Below, piece after piece: positions 35,933 to 46,048 of a DNA stretch of 64,000 nucleotides. Under the pieces are notes generated by a model, which worked only from the letters and a program-made list of their open reading frames with translations, was not told the origin of the DNA and made no database searches. The stretch is from positions 170,255 through 234,254 of the forward strand of contig SHMQ01000001.1 of assembly GCA_008534395.1 (NCBI GenBank), read 5' to 3'. The stretch's first letter is position 1, and every line of letters begins with the position of its first letter. Source of the DNA: Candidatus Acidulodesulfobacterium acidiphilum. GTDB lineage: Bacteria; SZUA-79; Acidulodesulfobacterales; Acidulodesulfobacteraceae. The translations under genes were made by a program, and so were the position numbers.

Positions 35933-36005
35933 TAATCAATTTGTGACGAGGACAGAATTGCATTCTACCCCGTATTTAAATAAATAAATACAAAGGAGAA
36001 AAATT

Positions 36006-38441
36006 TTGGAACAAACAAGCATTATCAACATTAACATTGAAGACGAGATGAGGCAGTCCTACTTAGATTACGCGATGAGCGTTATTATAGGCAGGGCGCT
36101 TCCCGAAGTAAAAGACGGATTAAAGCCCGTTCACAGAAGAATTCTTTTTGCTATGAACGAAATAGGCAATGATTTTAATAAACCGTATAAAAAATCCGCA
36201 AGAATCGTCGGAGACGTTATAGGTAAATATCATCCTCACGGCGATGCGGCGGTTTACGATGCAACCGTCAGGATGGCGCAGGATTTTTCTTTAAGATATC
36301 CTCTCGTCGACGGACAGGGAAACTTTGGTTCTATAGACGGCGATCCGCCTGCGGCTATGAGATATACGGAAATAAGGATGACTAAGCTTTCGTCTTTCCT
36401 TTTAGACGATATAGATTTTGAAACCGTAGATTTTACTCCGAACTATGATGGTTCTTTGCAAGAACCTGCAGTTTTGCCGGCTAAATTTCCGAATCTTTTA
36501 GTTAATGGTTCGTCGGGAATAGCGGTCGGCATGTCATCAAATATACCGCCGCATAATCTTACGGAAGCCGTGGATGCAGTTCTTTATTATATGGATAATC
36601 CGGAATGCGTTATAGACGAACTTATGCAAATAATTAAAGGCCCCGATTTTCCTACCGGAGGCATTATTTACGGTTATTCGGGAATCAATAATTATTTTAA
36701 CACGGGAAGAGGGCTAGTTAAAGTAAGGGCAAGACATCATTTTGAAAAAGCAAAAATAATTATTACGGAGATACCATATCAGGTCAACAAGTCTAAAATA
36801 CTTGAACGCATAGCGGAACTCGTAAAGGAAAAAAAAATAGAAGGGATATCGGATCTTCGCGACGAATCGGACAGGGAGGGAATGAGGGTAGTTATAGAAC
36901 TAAAAAGAGACGCAAACGAAACCGTCGTAATGAACAACCTGTTTAAACACACCCAACTCGAGGAAACTTTCGGAGTAATTTTTCTTGCGATAGTAAATAA
37001 CCAGCCTAAAATTTTAAATATAAAGGATATGCTGGCTCTTTTCGTAGATTTCAGAAAAGAAGTCGTAACGAAAAGAACGATATTCGAACTGAAAAAGGCC
37101 GAAGCGCGTCTTCATATATTGGAGGCCTTTAAAGTCGTAGCGCAAAATATAGACGAAGTTATAGAACTCATTAAAACTTCTGCATCTCCTTCCGCCGCCA
37201 AAGAACGTCTTATGCAGAAATACAGCTTTTCCGAAATTCAGGCACGGGCGGTACTCGACTTAAAATTGGAAAAAATCACTAATCTTGAACGCGAACATAT
37301 TATTAAAGAATACGAAGAAATATTGGATAAAGTAAAAAAATTAAGAGAACTGCTTGCCAGCGAAAAACTTATAAAAGACGTTATAAAAGAAGAGCTTAAA
37401 ATTATAAGAGAGAAATTCGGCGACGAAAGAAAGACGGAGATAGTGCCGGAGGAAAACGAAACAGAACTGATAGATCTTATTCCCAATGAAGCAATGATAG
37501 TTATGATGACGGAAAACGGCTACATTAAAAGAACCAAACTTTCGACTTTCAAGGCTCAAAACAGGGGAGGCAAAGGTCAGACGGGCATAAAATCCAAAGA
37601 AGAAGATTTTGTGGCAAGTTCTTTTTGCGCAAATACGCATGATAATATTCTTTTCATTTCAAATTTTGGAAACGCGTATAAATTAAACGTTTACGCTATA
37701 CCGGAAACTCTTAAAACCTCGAAAGGCAAACCGATAGTAAATCTTCTTAGCTTAAAAGAAAAAGAAACCGTTTCGTCAGTGCTTCCTATTAAAAGTTTCG
37801 ACGTTAATTACTCTATATTTATAGCAACTAAAAAGGGGCAGATAATAAAAACATCTTTAGATAAGTTTTCAAATATCAGAAAAAACGGTTTAATAGCCAT
37901 AAAACTTAAAGAAGGCGACGAAGTCATAAGTACCAGGATAGTTGACAATGCCTTAAAAAATCAGCTTGTAGTTATCGCTACGAAAAACGGAAAATCCCTT
38001 TGCGCGGACGTGGATAATTTTAGAACGCTTGGAAGGGGAGCTATGGGCGTAAGAGGCATAGCTCTTTCAAAAAACGACGAGGTGGTGTCTATGGACGTTC
38101 TTTCTTCGGAAAACGATTATCTTGTCTCTATAACGGAAAAAGGTTACGGCAAAAAAACTATCATGACCGAATTTAGGAAGCAGAGCAGGGGCGGCAAGGG
38201 GATAATAGCCGTTAAAACGGGAGCGAGAAACGGATTTGTCGTTTCCGTGCTTAAAGCTTCGGGAGATAACGATATAATCTTAATAACCTCTAACGGTAAA
38301 ATTATAAGGATTAACGAGTCTAATTTAAGAAGCATAGGAAGAAACACTATGGGCGTTAAATTAGTCAATTTGGACGAAACCGAAAGAGTAGTCAGCGCCG
38401 TAATATCGTCAAACGATTTAATGACGGAAGATTATGAATAA
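36006..38441 (+). CDS. gyrA: DNA gyrase subunit A
   Basis: 811 residues from a TTG start with AAAGGAG 9 nt before it. Breakage-reunion domain: [22 protein letters not shown] (quinolone region) and catalytic Tyr120 (AMRYTEIRM). C-terminal beta-pinwheel with GyrA-box-like [10 protein letters not shown], so gyrase rather than topoisomerase IV is favoured. Introduces negative supercoils with GyrB, which is not in the window. Overlaps gpsA by 8 bp. Confidence 0.95.
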   Translation: MEQTSIININIEDEMRQSYLDYAMSVIIGRALPEVKDGLKPVHRRILFAMNEIGNDFNKPYKKSARIVGDVIGKYHPHGDAAVYDATVRMAQDFSLRYPLVDGQGNFGSIDGDPPAAMRYTEIRMTKLSSFLLDDIDFETVDFTPNYDGSLQEPAVLPAKFPNLLVNGSSGIAVGMSSNIPPHNLTEAVDAVLYYMDNPECVIDELMQIIKGPDFPTGGIIYGYSGINNYFNTGRGLVKVRARHHFEKAKIIITEIPYQVNKSKILERIAELVKEKKIEGISDLRDESDREGMRVVIELKRDANETVVMNNLFKHTQLEETFGVIFLAIVNNQPKILNIKDMLALFVDFRKEVVTKRTIFELKKAEARLHILEAFKVVAQNIDEVIELIKTSASPSAAKERLMQKYSFSEIQARAVLDLKLEKITNLEREHIIKEYEEILDKVKKLRELLASEKLIKDVIKEELKIIREKFGDERKTEIVPEENETELIDLIPNEAMIVMMTENGYIKRTKLSTFKAQNRGGKGQTGIKSKEEDFVASSFCANTHDNILFISNFGNAYKLNVYAIPETLKTSKGKPIVNLLSLKEKETVSSVLPIKSFDVNYSIFIATKKGQIIKTSLDKFSNIRKNGLIAIKLKEGDEVISTRIVDNALKNQLVVIATKNGKSLCADVDNFRTLGRGAMGVRGIALSKNDEVVSMDVLSSENDYLVSITEKGYGKKTIMTEFRKQSRGGKGIIAVKTGARNGFVVSVLKASGDNDIILITSNGKIIRINESNLRSIGRNTMGVKLVNLDETERVVSAVISSNDLMTEDYE

Positions 38442-39456
38442 AACCGTGGGAATTATCGGTTCGGGGAGTTTTGGAACGGCTTTAGCCGTTAATTTTTCAA
38501 AATTTGCGGACGAAGTTTATTTAAAATGCAGGAATAAAGAGTTTGCCGAAGAATTAAAAATAAAAAGATATAACGAATACTATCTAAAGGATGTCAGGCT
38601 GGACGAAAATATAACGGTAACAGACGATTATGAAACCGTTTTTAAAAATTGTAAAATTATATTTTTAACCGTTCCGTCCAAGGCGCTAAAGAGTACTCTT
38701 TTAGATATAAAAAAAAAGGAAGATAAATTTGATTTCGGCTCGTATATATTTTTAAACACCGCTAAAGGGATGGGAGACGAGTCCATGAATTTGCCGAGCG
38801 AGGTTTTTAAAAGCGTATTCGGAGATAAAATGTTAGAAAGATATGCAGTTTTAAGCGGTCCTAGTTTTGCGGCGGAAGTTTCAAGGTATCTGCCTACCGC
38901 AGTATGCATTGCATCGCAAAACAATGAAATTTTAAATGAAATAAAAAATTTTTTTAAAAAAGCGGTACACTTTAGAGTATATACTTTAAACGACGTTAAA
39001 GGGGTAGAGCTTGGAGGTTCGCTTAAAAACGTAATTGCTATTGCAGCTGGAGTTTCCGACGGTTTTGGACTCGGCAACAATGCCAGGGCGGCTCTTCTTA
39101 CCCGCGGTATCGTCGAAATGACTAGATTCGGCGAGGTTATGGGGGCGGATAGTCAAACTTTTACCGGACTTTCAGGTATAGGCGATTTAATGCTTACCGC
39201 AGCATCCGACTTAAGCAGAAACAGAACGGTGGGGCTAAGGATAGGTAGAGGGGAAAATATAGATTATATTTTAAAAGGAATGAAGATGGTTGCGGAAGGA
39301 GTTGCGACGACAAAATCGGTGCATAATATAGCTAAAGAAAAAAACATTTATATGCCCATTACCGAAGTGGTTTACTCCATTCTTTACGAAGGGCTGAAGC
39401 CTTCCGATGCCATAATAAAACTTTTGGAAAGAGACATAAAAGACGAGTTTATCTGA
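38434..39456 (+). CDS. gpsA: Glycerol-3-phosphate dehydrogenase (NAD(P)+)
   Basis: 340 residues. Rossmann [14 protein letters not shown] at the N-terminus, KGMG (112 or so), SGPSFAAEV and [10 protein letters not shown], plus the catalytic Lys region KNVIAIAAG. Makes sn-glycerol-3-phosphate for phospholipids. Starts inside the end of gyrA. Confidence 0.95.
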   Translation: MNKTVGIIGSGSFGTALAVNFSKFADEVYLKCRNKEFAEELKIKRYNEYYLKDVRLDENITVTDDYETVFKNCKIIFLTVPSKALKSTLLDIKKKEDKFDFGSYIFLNTAKGMGDESMNLPSEVFKSVFGDKMLERYAVLSGPSFAAEVSRYLPTAVCIASQNNEILNEIKNFFKKAVHFRVYTLNDVKGVELGGSLKNVIAIAAGVSDGFGLGNNARAALLTRGIVEMTRFGEVMGADSQTFTGLSGIGDLMLTAASDLSRNRTVGLRIGRGENIDYILKGMKMVAEGVATTKSVHNIAKEKNIYMPITEVVYSILYEGLKPSDAIIKLLERDIKDEFI

Positions 39457-39515
39457 TTGTAGTACAAGAATTGAATTCCGGTACTACGCAAAAAAATTGA
39501 AAGTAAGGAGGCATT

Positions 39516-39938
39516 ATGGGGATAAAATTAGAATATTTAAAAAATTTACAATTTAAAGCAGTTTCCGAACATAACGAAAACTATTCTATATTATTGGATA
39601 CGTCTAAAGATACCGGAGGCGACGAAGCAGGCATAAGACCTACCGATTTGATTATGGTAAGTCTCGCCGGATGCAGTTCTATGGATATAATATCCATTTT
39701 AAAGAAAAAAAAGCAAATTATTACCGATTTTAAAGTAAACGTGACGGGCGAAAGAGCGGATACCCATCCCAGAGTTTTTACAAAAATAACCGTAATTTAT
39801 GAATTTACCGGAGAAAATATCGAAGAACAGGCCGTCATAAGGTCTATAGAACTTTCTAAAGATAAATATTGCAGCGTTTGGGCTATGCTGAAACAGTGCG
39901 TAGATATAGAATGGTCATATAAAATTAAAAATTGTTAG
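39516..39938 (+). CDS. OsmC family protein
   Basis: 140 residues. LDTSKDTGGDEAGIRPTDLIMVSLAGCSSMDIISIL carries the first conserved Cys; the second is in KYCSVWAML. The family reduces organic hydroperoxides with these two Cys. Ribosome site AAGGAGG. Followed after 11 bp by the AMMECR1-like gene. Confidence 0.9.
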   Translation: MGIKLEYLKNLQFKAVSEHNENYSILLDTSKDTGGDEAGIRPTDLIMVSLAGCSSMDIISILKKKKQIITDFKVNVTGERADTHPRVFTKITVIYEFTGENIEEQAVIRSIELSKDKYCSVWAMLKQCVDIEWSYKIKNC

Positions 39939-39949
39939 AGGCGATAAAC

Positions 39950-40522
39950 ATGAAAAATTACGATTTAACGGAAAACGAAAAATCCGTTTTGTTAAAAATA
40001 GCCAGACGATCGATAGAGGACAGTTTTAACCGCAGTAGAGATTTATATATTAACTCTAAAGATTTAATTTCTTCGTTGACCGACAATCTTAAGGCAGACG
40101 CGGGCGTATTTGTCACCCTTAAAACAAAAGGCGAGCAATTAAGAGGATGCATAGGCAATTTTAATTTTAATATTCCCGTTTATCAAAATGTTTATAACAT
40201 GGCAAAAGAAGCGGCTTTCAGCGATCCAAGATTTATGCCGCTAAACGATGTCGAACTTAAAAACGTCAAAATTGAAATATCCGTTTTGACTCCTCTTCAA
40301 AAAATAGACGACCTTGAAAAAATAGAAATAGGGAAACACGGTTTATATATTATAAAAAACGGTCGCCACGGAGTTCTGCTTCCCCAGGTCGCTACAGAAA
40401 ACGGTATGGACAGGCAACAGTTTTTGGAGGCGGTTTCGATGAAAGCAGGCCTTCCCTCCGACGCATATAAGCAAGGCGCAGAAATTCTTATTTTTTCGGC
40501 TATAGTTTTCGGTGAAAATTGA
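39950..40522 (+). CDS. amrA: AMMECR1 domain protein (AmmeMemoRadiSam system protein A)
   Basis: 190 residues. Family core LRGCIGNF, AAFSDPRF, ISVLTPL and GRHGVLLPQVATENG. Usually occurs with AmrB and a radical SAM protein; here it is beside OsmC and the heme genes, which is unusual, and no AmrB is present. A TTG 18 bases upstream opens the frame, but ATG at 39950 has a better ribosome site (AGAGGCG). Function of the family unclear. Confidence 0.88.
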   Translation: MKNYDLTENEKSVLLKIARRSIEDSFNRSRDLYINSKDLISSLTDNLKADAGVFVTLKTKGEQLRGCIGNFNFNIPVYQNVYNMAKEAAFSDPRFMPLNDVELKNVKIEISVLTPLQKIDDLEKIEIGKHGLYIIKNGRHGVLLPQVATENGMDRQQFLEAVSMKAGLPSDAYKQGAEILIFSAIVFGEN

Positions 40523-41166
40523 TGAAATATTATCCCGTCAACCTTAATATTGCTGGAAAAAAAGTCCTAGTCGTCGGCGGCGGTTCGGTTGCTTCCAGAA
40601 AAGTCGAAAGGCTTCATGAGCGCGGAGCCGATATAACGGTTATAGCCCCTGAAGTATCGGAAGAAATTAAAAAACTTGCCGATAAAAACGCTTTAAAAAT
40701 TATAGAAAGAATATATGAAGCAGGCGATGAGAAAGGAGCGTTTGCCGTATTCTGTGCGGTATCGGCTGGAGATGAAAATTCCAATATGGAAAAAAAACTT
40801 TACGAAAGATGCGTTAAAAGAAATATTTTAATAAATGTCGCCGATAAGCCGGATTTTTGTACTTTCACGCTTCCTGCGCTTGTTTCCAGGGGCGAGTTCG
40901 ACATAGCTATTTTTACTAGCGGACACAGTCCTAGGCTTGCCAGAAAAATCAGGGAAGATTTAGAAAAAGTTTACGGAGAAGAATACGATACTTACGTAAA
41001 AATCCTCGGTTTTATAAGGAAAGAGATTAAATTAAAAAAATATCCGCAGAATAAAAATCAGGAGCTTTTTGAAGAATTAATAAATTCTGATCTTTTCGAT
41101 ATTATAAAGGATAAACGATTTTCCGAAGCGAGTCTTTTTATAAGCAATTTTATCAAGAGGGCATAA
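40519..41166 (+). CDS. Precorrin-2 dehydrogenase/ferrochelatase domain (Met8/CysG-N)
   Basis: 215 residues. Oxidises precorrin-2 to sirohydrochlorin with NAD+ and may insert iron. Motifs: NIAGKKVLVVGGGSVASRKV, and NVADKPDFCTFTLPALVSRGEFDIAIFTSGHSP, typical of SirC/Met8. It overlaps the AMMECR1 gene stop by 4 bp (ATGA) and begins the tetrapyrrole group. Its product feeds the siroheme-dependent route. Confidence 0.92.
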   Translation: MMKYYPVNLNIAGKKVLVVGGGSVASRKVERLHERGADITVIAPEVSEEIKKLADKNALKIIERIYEAGDEKGAFAVFCAVSAGDENSNMEKKLYERCVKRNILINVADKPDFCTFTLPALVSRGEFDIAIFTSGHSPRLARKIREDLEKVYGEEYDTYVKILGFIRKEIKLKKYPQNKNQELFEELINSDLFDIIKDKRFSEASLFISNFIKRA

Positions 41167-41172
41167 ACCATA

Positions 41173-41991
41173 ATGCTTAAAGAATTATATTTAATTCCTT
41201 TAATTATTTATATATTATCCTATGTCGTTTTTACGTTTAAAGATAAAAAATTCCATAAAGTTTTTACTTATTTAGTTTATGCGGGATTTATATGCCAGAG
41301 CATAATTTTTTTAACATTTTTGGGCATTAAAGGGCTTGCCGTTCCTGTTCACATAGACAAGTTCGTTTTTTTTAATGCATGGATTTTAATGTTGGTAGTA
41401 GTAATATTTAGTTTTTTTTATAAAGTGGAATATATTTTATTATATATTACCCCTTTAGTCGCGCTAAATTTGTTCATAGCTTTTTTTGTTCCGCATATTC
41501 GTATAATGCCGATTATGGCAAATACCGATAGAGTTATTCTTCTTACGCATATATTGCTTATATTGATAGGCGATTCTCTTTTTGCCCTTTCTTTTATAGT
41601 TTCTTTAATATATATTTTTCAGGAAAGAAAAATAAAGAATAAAAAGAATTTGAAAATTTTAGATATGTCTTCAGGCGTGGGCTACAATTTGGAACTGCTG
41701 GATAACATAAATTATATTTGCTTAAAAGTAGGTTTCCCGTTTATAACTATAGGAATAGTTATGGGAATTTATCTGTCGAGTTCTTTATTTAAAACGTTTT
41801 TGGTCGTAAAGCCGATTGAAATTATGTCTTTGATAACATGGTTTATTTATGCCGTTTTATTGCACGAAAGGATGGCAAAAGGCCTGAGAGGAAAGAGGGC
41901 GGCTGTTTTCGGCATCATAGGTTTTCTGCTTATATTAGCCAGCTTAAGTTTCTCTTTTTATTTTTTTCCGGCTTTTCATGGATTTGAATAA
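41173..41991 (+). CDS. HemX/CcsA-family cytochrome c assembly membrane protein
   Basis: 272 residues with 8 hydrophobic segments (first at 4-18, YLIPLIIYILSYVVF). HemX proteins sit before hemA and affect its level or heme handling; CcsA relatives carry heme for cytochrome c. The WWD motif typical of true CcsA is not present, so the HemX side is favoured. Location directly before hemA supports this. Confidence 0.82.
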   Translation: MLKELYLIPLIIYILSYVVFTFKDKKFHKVFTYLVYAGFICQSIIFLTFLGIKGLAVPVHIDKFVFFNAWILMLVVVIFSFFYKVEYILLYITPLVALNLFIAFFVPHIRIMPIMANTDRVILLTHILLILIGDSLFALSFIVSLIYIFQERKIKNKKNLKILDMSSGVGYNLELLDNINYICLKVGFPFITIGIVMGIYLSSSLFKTFLVVKPIEIMSLITWFIYAVLLHERMAKGLRGKRAAVFGIIGFLLILASLSFSFYFFPAFHGFE

Positions 41992-42016
41992 TTAATAAAT
42001 TTAAGACATATTATAG

Positions 42017-42022
42017 TATAAT
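42017..42022 (+). promoter_or_regulatory. -10 element TATAAT seven bases before hemA ATG
   Basis: TATAAT at 42017-42022 then 7 nt then ATG at 42030. No Shine-Dalgarno before the ATG, so transcription would start at or by the ATG (leaderless). The -35 is not convincing. Confidence 0.4.
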
Positions 42023-42029
42023 AAATTTC

Positions 42030-43415
42030 ATGGATATTTTAATTATTGGGTTAAATCATAAGACCTCAAATATAAACGAAAGGGAGACGGTTTCAAAAAA
42101 ACTTCTCACGGCGGAACTGAGGCGGGAGTTTATCGAAAAACTGCTTGAACTCAAAGATGAAGCAGGCAGACAGCTTATAAAAGAAACAGCCGTTCTTACG
42201 ACATGCAACAGGTCCGAATTTATAATGAATCTTTCTTACTGGACTCAGGGAAAAGGCGGACATGCGATTAAAAATTACATCGCAAAATATTTTTTCGACG
42301 ATTTGGAAAAGGAAAAAATTTTATATATGCATCTCAACGAAGATGCCGTAAGACATCTTTTTACGGTAGCGTCAAGTTTAGATTCCATGATAATAGGCGA
42401 GCCGCAGATACTCGGTCAGTTAAAAGGAGCTTATAATGAGGCTTGCAAGTTTAATACCAGCGGCCAGTTTTTAAATAAACTGTTCCATAAAGCTTTTAAC
42501 TGCGCAAAAACGGTCAGAACGGAAACTAAAATAGCGGCTTCTCCAGTGTCGGTCAGCTATGCCGCCGTAGAACTGTCCCGCAAAATTTTTAACGGTTTGG
42601 AAGATAAAAAAGTGCTTCTTCTCGGTGCAGGCGAAATGGGCAAACTTACAGTAAAACATTTTATAAAATACGGCGTAAAAAATATCAATATAGCAAACAG
42701 AACCGCCGAGAAAGCGCTCAGGTTCGTCGAAGAATCTTTTGAAGATAAGGAAAAAAGATATTTAAACGTAATAGATTTTTCGGAATATTACAAAAACTTG
42801 CCGAATTCCGATATCGTTTTGTGTTCTACGGGTTCGGAAGATTATATATTAAAGTATGAAGATATCTTACCGGTTATAAAAATGCGCAAACAGAAACCTT
42901 TATTTTTAATCGATATTTCTATGCCGAGAAACATAGATCCGGAAATAAATAAAATACCCAACGTTTATTTATTCGACATAGACGATATAGGGAAAATGAT
43001 AGAAAACAATATGGAAATAAGGAAGCATGAAGCCGATGCGGCTATAGATTTAATAAATGCCGCGGTAGGCGAGTTTATGAACTGGAAAGAGTCCCTAAAT
43101 GCCGTTCCTGTTATAATTTCTTTAAGAAATAAAATTAAAAATCTGCTTGAATCCGAACTTTCAAGATATATAACCGACGAAAAAGAAAAAGATATAGTTG
43201 TTAATTCATTAACAAACAAACTGCTTCATGAACCGACAATGCTGATTAAAAAGTCGTGTTTAAATCCTGATGGAATAAATTCTATTAAAACCGTCAAGGC
43301 TCTTTTTAATCTTGATGCAGAAGATTATCAGGATATTTCCAAAGATGCCTCTAAAAAGCATGCTGCGGAATCGGATACGTCATATAACGAAACTAAAATA
43401 AAACTTGTAAAATAA
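42030..43415 (+). CDS. hemA: Glutamyl-tRNA reductase
   Basis: 461 residues. First step of the C5 pathway: charged tRNA-Glu to glutamate semialdehyde. NADPH-binding GAGEMGKL; Cys nucleophile in TTCNRSEF; DSMIIGEPQILGQLK. C-terminal dimerisation helix (about 330-420) and an extra C-terminal tail of ~30 residues. The preceding 8 residues MDILIIGLNHKTS are typical. hemL and hemB are not here. Confidence 0.96.
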   Translation: MDILIIGLNHKTSNINERETVSKKLLTAELRREFIEKLLELKDEAGRQLIKETAVLTTCNRSEFIMNLSYWTQGKGGHAIKNYIAKYFFDDLEKEKILYMHLNEDAVRHLFTVASSLDSMIIGEPQILGQLKGAYNEACKFNTSGQFLNKLFHKAFNCAKTVRTETKIAASPVSVSYAAVELSRKIFNGLEDKKVLLLGAGEMGKLTVKHFIKYGVKNINIANRTAEKALRFVEESFEDKEKRYLNVIDFSEYYKNLPNSDIVLCSTGSEDYILKYEDILPVIKMRKQKPLFLIDISMPRNIDPEINKIPNVYLFDIDDIGKMIENNMEIRKHEADAAIDLINAAVGEFMNWKESLNAVPVIISLRNKIKNLLESELSRYITDEKEKDIVVNSLTNKLLHEPTMLIKKSCLNPDGINSIKTVKALFNLDAEDYQDISKDASKKHAAESDTSYNETKIKLVK

Positions 43416-43425
43416 AAGGCGAACT

Positions 43426-44382
43426 TTGAAAATTAAATTAGGAACAAGAGGAAGCAAACTTGCTTTATATCAGGCAAATCTAGTTAAAAGCATACTGGAA
43501 TCGCATTACGAAAGTTTAAATGAAACCGTTAGCGTAGAAATAATAACGGTAAAAACGACCGGAGATAGAATTTTAAATGCTTCGTTAAGCAGTTTCGGCG
43601 GAAAAGGTTTGTTCGTCAAAGAAATAGAAGAAGCTCTTTTTAACGGCGGTATAGATATTGCCGTTCACAGCTTAAAAGACGTGCCTCAAGTAATTCCGGA
43701 AGGCTTGGAAATAGGCGTTACGCTTAAAAGAGATGATCCAAGCGACTGCATAATACTTAAGAAAAAGCCGCAATCGCCTTTAACGGGTTATATCCAAGAT
43801 TTAACCGGACTTTTAAAAAAAGACGCGATCGTCGGCACTTCAAGTTTAAGAAGACGCTCTCTTTTGAACAGATATTCAGAAGGCCTTATATTCGAGCCGT
43901 TAAGAGGTAATATAGATACGAGATTGGGAAAAGTTAAAAAAGGTTTTTTCGATGCGATAGTTTTATCATCTTCAGGATTAGCCAGGCTTAATCTTCAGTC
44001 TTATATAGACGCTTATTTAGACCCTTCCATATATATACCCCAGTGCGGACAGGGGGTAATAGCAGTGGAATATAAAACAATCAGAGACGATATTAAAGAA
44101 ATTATGAAACCTTTAAACGACGAAGACACTTTTAAGGCGGTTTTTGCGGAAAGGGCGTGCATTAGAGCATTGGACTGCGGGTGCGCTTCGCCGGTAGGCG
44201 CATATGCTTACATTAAAGACGGTGAAATTTACATAAAAGGTTTTGTTTCAAATACCGCAGGGGAATACTTAGAAGATGAATTTAAGGGCAAGAAAGAAGA
44301 TTATGAAAATATCGGTAACGGCTTGGCATTAAGACTTATCGAAAAAGGCGCAGTAGGAATACTCGGGAAAAATAATCTGTAA
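43426..44382 (+). CDS. hemC: Porphobilinogen deaminase (hydroxymethylbilane synthase)
   Basis: 318 residues from a TTG start with AAGGCG upstream. GTRGSKLALYQA, IAVHSLKDVP, RRRSLLNRYSEGL, and the dipyrromethane-cofactor Cys in ALDCGCASPVGAYA. Polymerises four porphobilinogen units. 10 bp after hemA. Confidence 0.96.
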   Translation: MKIKLGTRGSKLALYQANLVKSILESHYESLNETVSVEIITVKTTGDRILNASLSSFGGKGLFVKEIEEALFNGGIDIAVHSLKDVPQVIPEGLEIGVTLKRDDPSDCIILKKKPQSPLTGYIQDLTGLLKKDAIVGTSSLRRRSLLNRYSEGLIFEPLRGNIDTRLGKVKKGFFDAIVLSSSGLARLNLQSYIDAYLDPSIYIPQCGQGVIAVEYKTIRDDIKEIMKPLNDEDTFKAVFAERACIRALDCGCASPVGAYAYIKDGEIYIKGFVSNTAGEYLEDEFKGKKEDYENIGNGLALRLIEKGAVGILGKNNL

Positions 44383-44420
44383 AATAATAAATTAAAAATT
44401 AAAAAGGAATTTAAAATCAT

Positions 44421-46034
44421 ATGAAGACTAAAGAAGTAAAAAAAACCGGTAAAGTTTATCTTGCGGGAGCCGGCCCCGGAGATCCCGAACTGCTTACGCT
44501 TAAAACCAAAAGAATTCTATGTGAAGCCGACGTAATAATTTACGACAGCCTTATTTCCGAGGAAATTTTATCTTTTGCAAAAGAAGGATGCGAAATAATT
44601 TATGCCGGCAAAAGATCTTCAAACCACACTCTTCCTCAATATTCCATCAACGAACTTCTTGCAGAAAAAGCTAAAAACAACAGCGTCGTTTTAAGGCTTA
44701 AAGGAGGCGACCCTTATCTTTTCGGAAGAGGCGGGGAAGAAGCCGAAAGGCTGTTTAAAGACAATATCGAATTTGAGGTAATACCGGGTATTTCTTCTTC
44801 CTTTGCCGTTCCTGCTTATGCGGGAATACCGTTGACCCACAGAGATTACGCTTCTACGGTAGCTATTGTTACGGGACATGAGGGGGAGCATAAGGAAAAA
44901 AGCACGATAAACTGGAAAGGATTAGCGGGAGCCGATACTATCGTCATATTAATGGGTTATAAAAATTTAGATTCCAATACTAAAAATTTAATAGAAGCAG
45001 GAAAAGATAAAGATACACCCTGCGCGGTTATTCAGGAAGGAACTACCTTAAACCAGAAAGCCGCTGTAGGCACTTTAAGCACTATAGCCGAAGAGGTAGA
45101 AAAAAAAGGATTAAAAAGTCCGATGATATTAATCGTGGGCAACGTAGTAAAATTAAGAAATACGCTGAACTGGTTCGAAACGAGGCAGTTAAGCGGTTTA
45201 AGCGTTATAGTTACCAGAGGCGAGGGGCAATCGGGAACGCTGTCGGGAAAACTTAAGAAGCTCGGCGCATTCGTAATAAATCTTCCTCTTATAAAAATAA
45301 TGAAAGAAAGTAAAAATATAGATGAAACTAAAATCGATAAAGTTATAGGCAATATTAAACAGTACGATTATTTAATTTTTACCAGCGCAAATGCAGTTTC
45401 GGGATTTTTCGGCCGTTTTTTTTCAAAAGGAATGGATACAAGAGCGTTTCCAGGTAAAAAAATTATTTCGGTAGGCAAAGTTTCCTCAACGGAGCTTTTA
45501 AAATACGGCGTAATTCCCGATATAATTCCGTCCGAGCCTTCCCAGACCGGAATAATAGATGTCTTAAAGGACGTCAATATTAAAGATAAAAAGATTCTTT
45601 TTCCGCAGGCTTTAAAAATCAACAAAGACCTTCCGGAATTTCTTGCTTCTAAGGGAGCCCATGTCGAAAATTTGCCCGTTTATGAAACCGTAGTGCCGGA
45701 AGAGTCTAAAGAAGCTATAAAAGAAGTTTTTGTTTCCCTAAAAAAAACAGGCAAAAATATAGGTCTGCCGGATAATTTAGATTTAAAAAATATTCTGGTT
45801 ACTTTTACAAGCTATTCCACCGTAGAAAATTTTGCAAACGCTTTAAAAGATATCGACGAAAATCTTTTGAAAAAAGTCGTTTCTTCAGGCGTTAAGTTTG
45901 CAAGCATAGGAAACAAAACGGCCGAATATGCGTTGGGATTTGGCATAAAATCTGATATAATATCTAAAGACGTTAATATAGATTCGCTTATAGACGGAAT
46001 ATTAGGTTATTATAAAAAAGATAAAAAAAACTAA
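44421..46034 (+). CDS. cobA-hemD: Fused uroporphyrinogen-III C-methyltransferase / uroporphyrinogen-III synthase
   Basis: 537 residues. Residues ~8-255 CobA/SUMT: VYLAGAGPGDPELLTLK and RLKGGDPYLFGRGGEEAE, PGISSSFAVPAYAGIPLTHRDYAS. Residues ~260-537 HemD: VIVTRGEGQSGTLSGKLKKLGA, IFTSANAVSGFF, ILVTFTSYSTVENF. It first makes uroporphyrinogen III and then methylates it to precorrin-2. Such fusions are common in clostridia and sulfate reducers. Confidence 0.95.
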   Translation: MKTKEVKKTGKVYLAGAGPGDPELLTLKTKRILCEADVIIYDSLISEEILSFAKEGCEIIYAGKRSSNHTLPQYSINELLAEKAKNNSVVLRLKGGDPYLFGRGGEEAERLFKDNIEFEVIPGISSSFAVPAYAGIPLTHRDYASTVAIVTGHEGEHKEKSTINWKGLAGADTIVILMGYKNLDSNTKNLIEAGKDKDTPCAVIQEGTTLNQKAAVGTLSTIAEEVEKKGLKSPMILIVGNVVKLRNTLNWFETRQLSGLSVIVTRGEGQSGTLSGKLKKLGAFVINLPLIKIMKESKNIDETKIDKVIGNIKQYDYLIFTSANAVSGFFGRFFSKGMDTRAFPGKKIISVGKVSSTELLKYGVIPDIIPSEPSQTGIIDVLKDVNIKDKKILFPQALKINKDLPEFLASKGAHVENLPVYETVVPEESKEAIKEVFVSLKKTGKNIGLPDNLDLKNILVTFTSYSTVENFANALKDIDENLLKKVVSSGVKFASIGNKTAEYALGFGIKSDIISKDVNIDSLIDGILGYYKKDKKN

Positions 46035-46048
46035 AGGAGAAGATATAA

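Noticed and set aside
36006-38441. ParC (topoisomerase IV) instead of GyrA
   Set aside because: A GyrA-box-like QNRGGKG and full six-bladed C-terminal domain favour gyrase.
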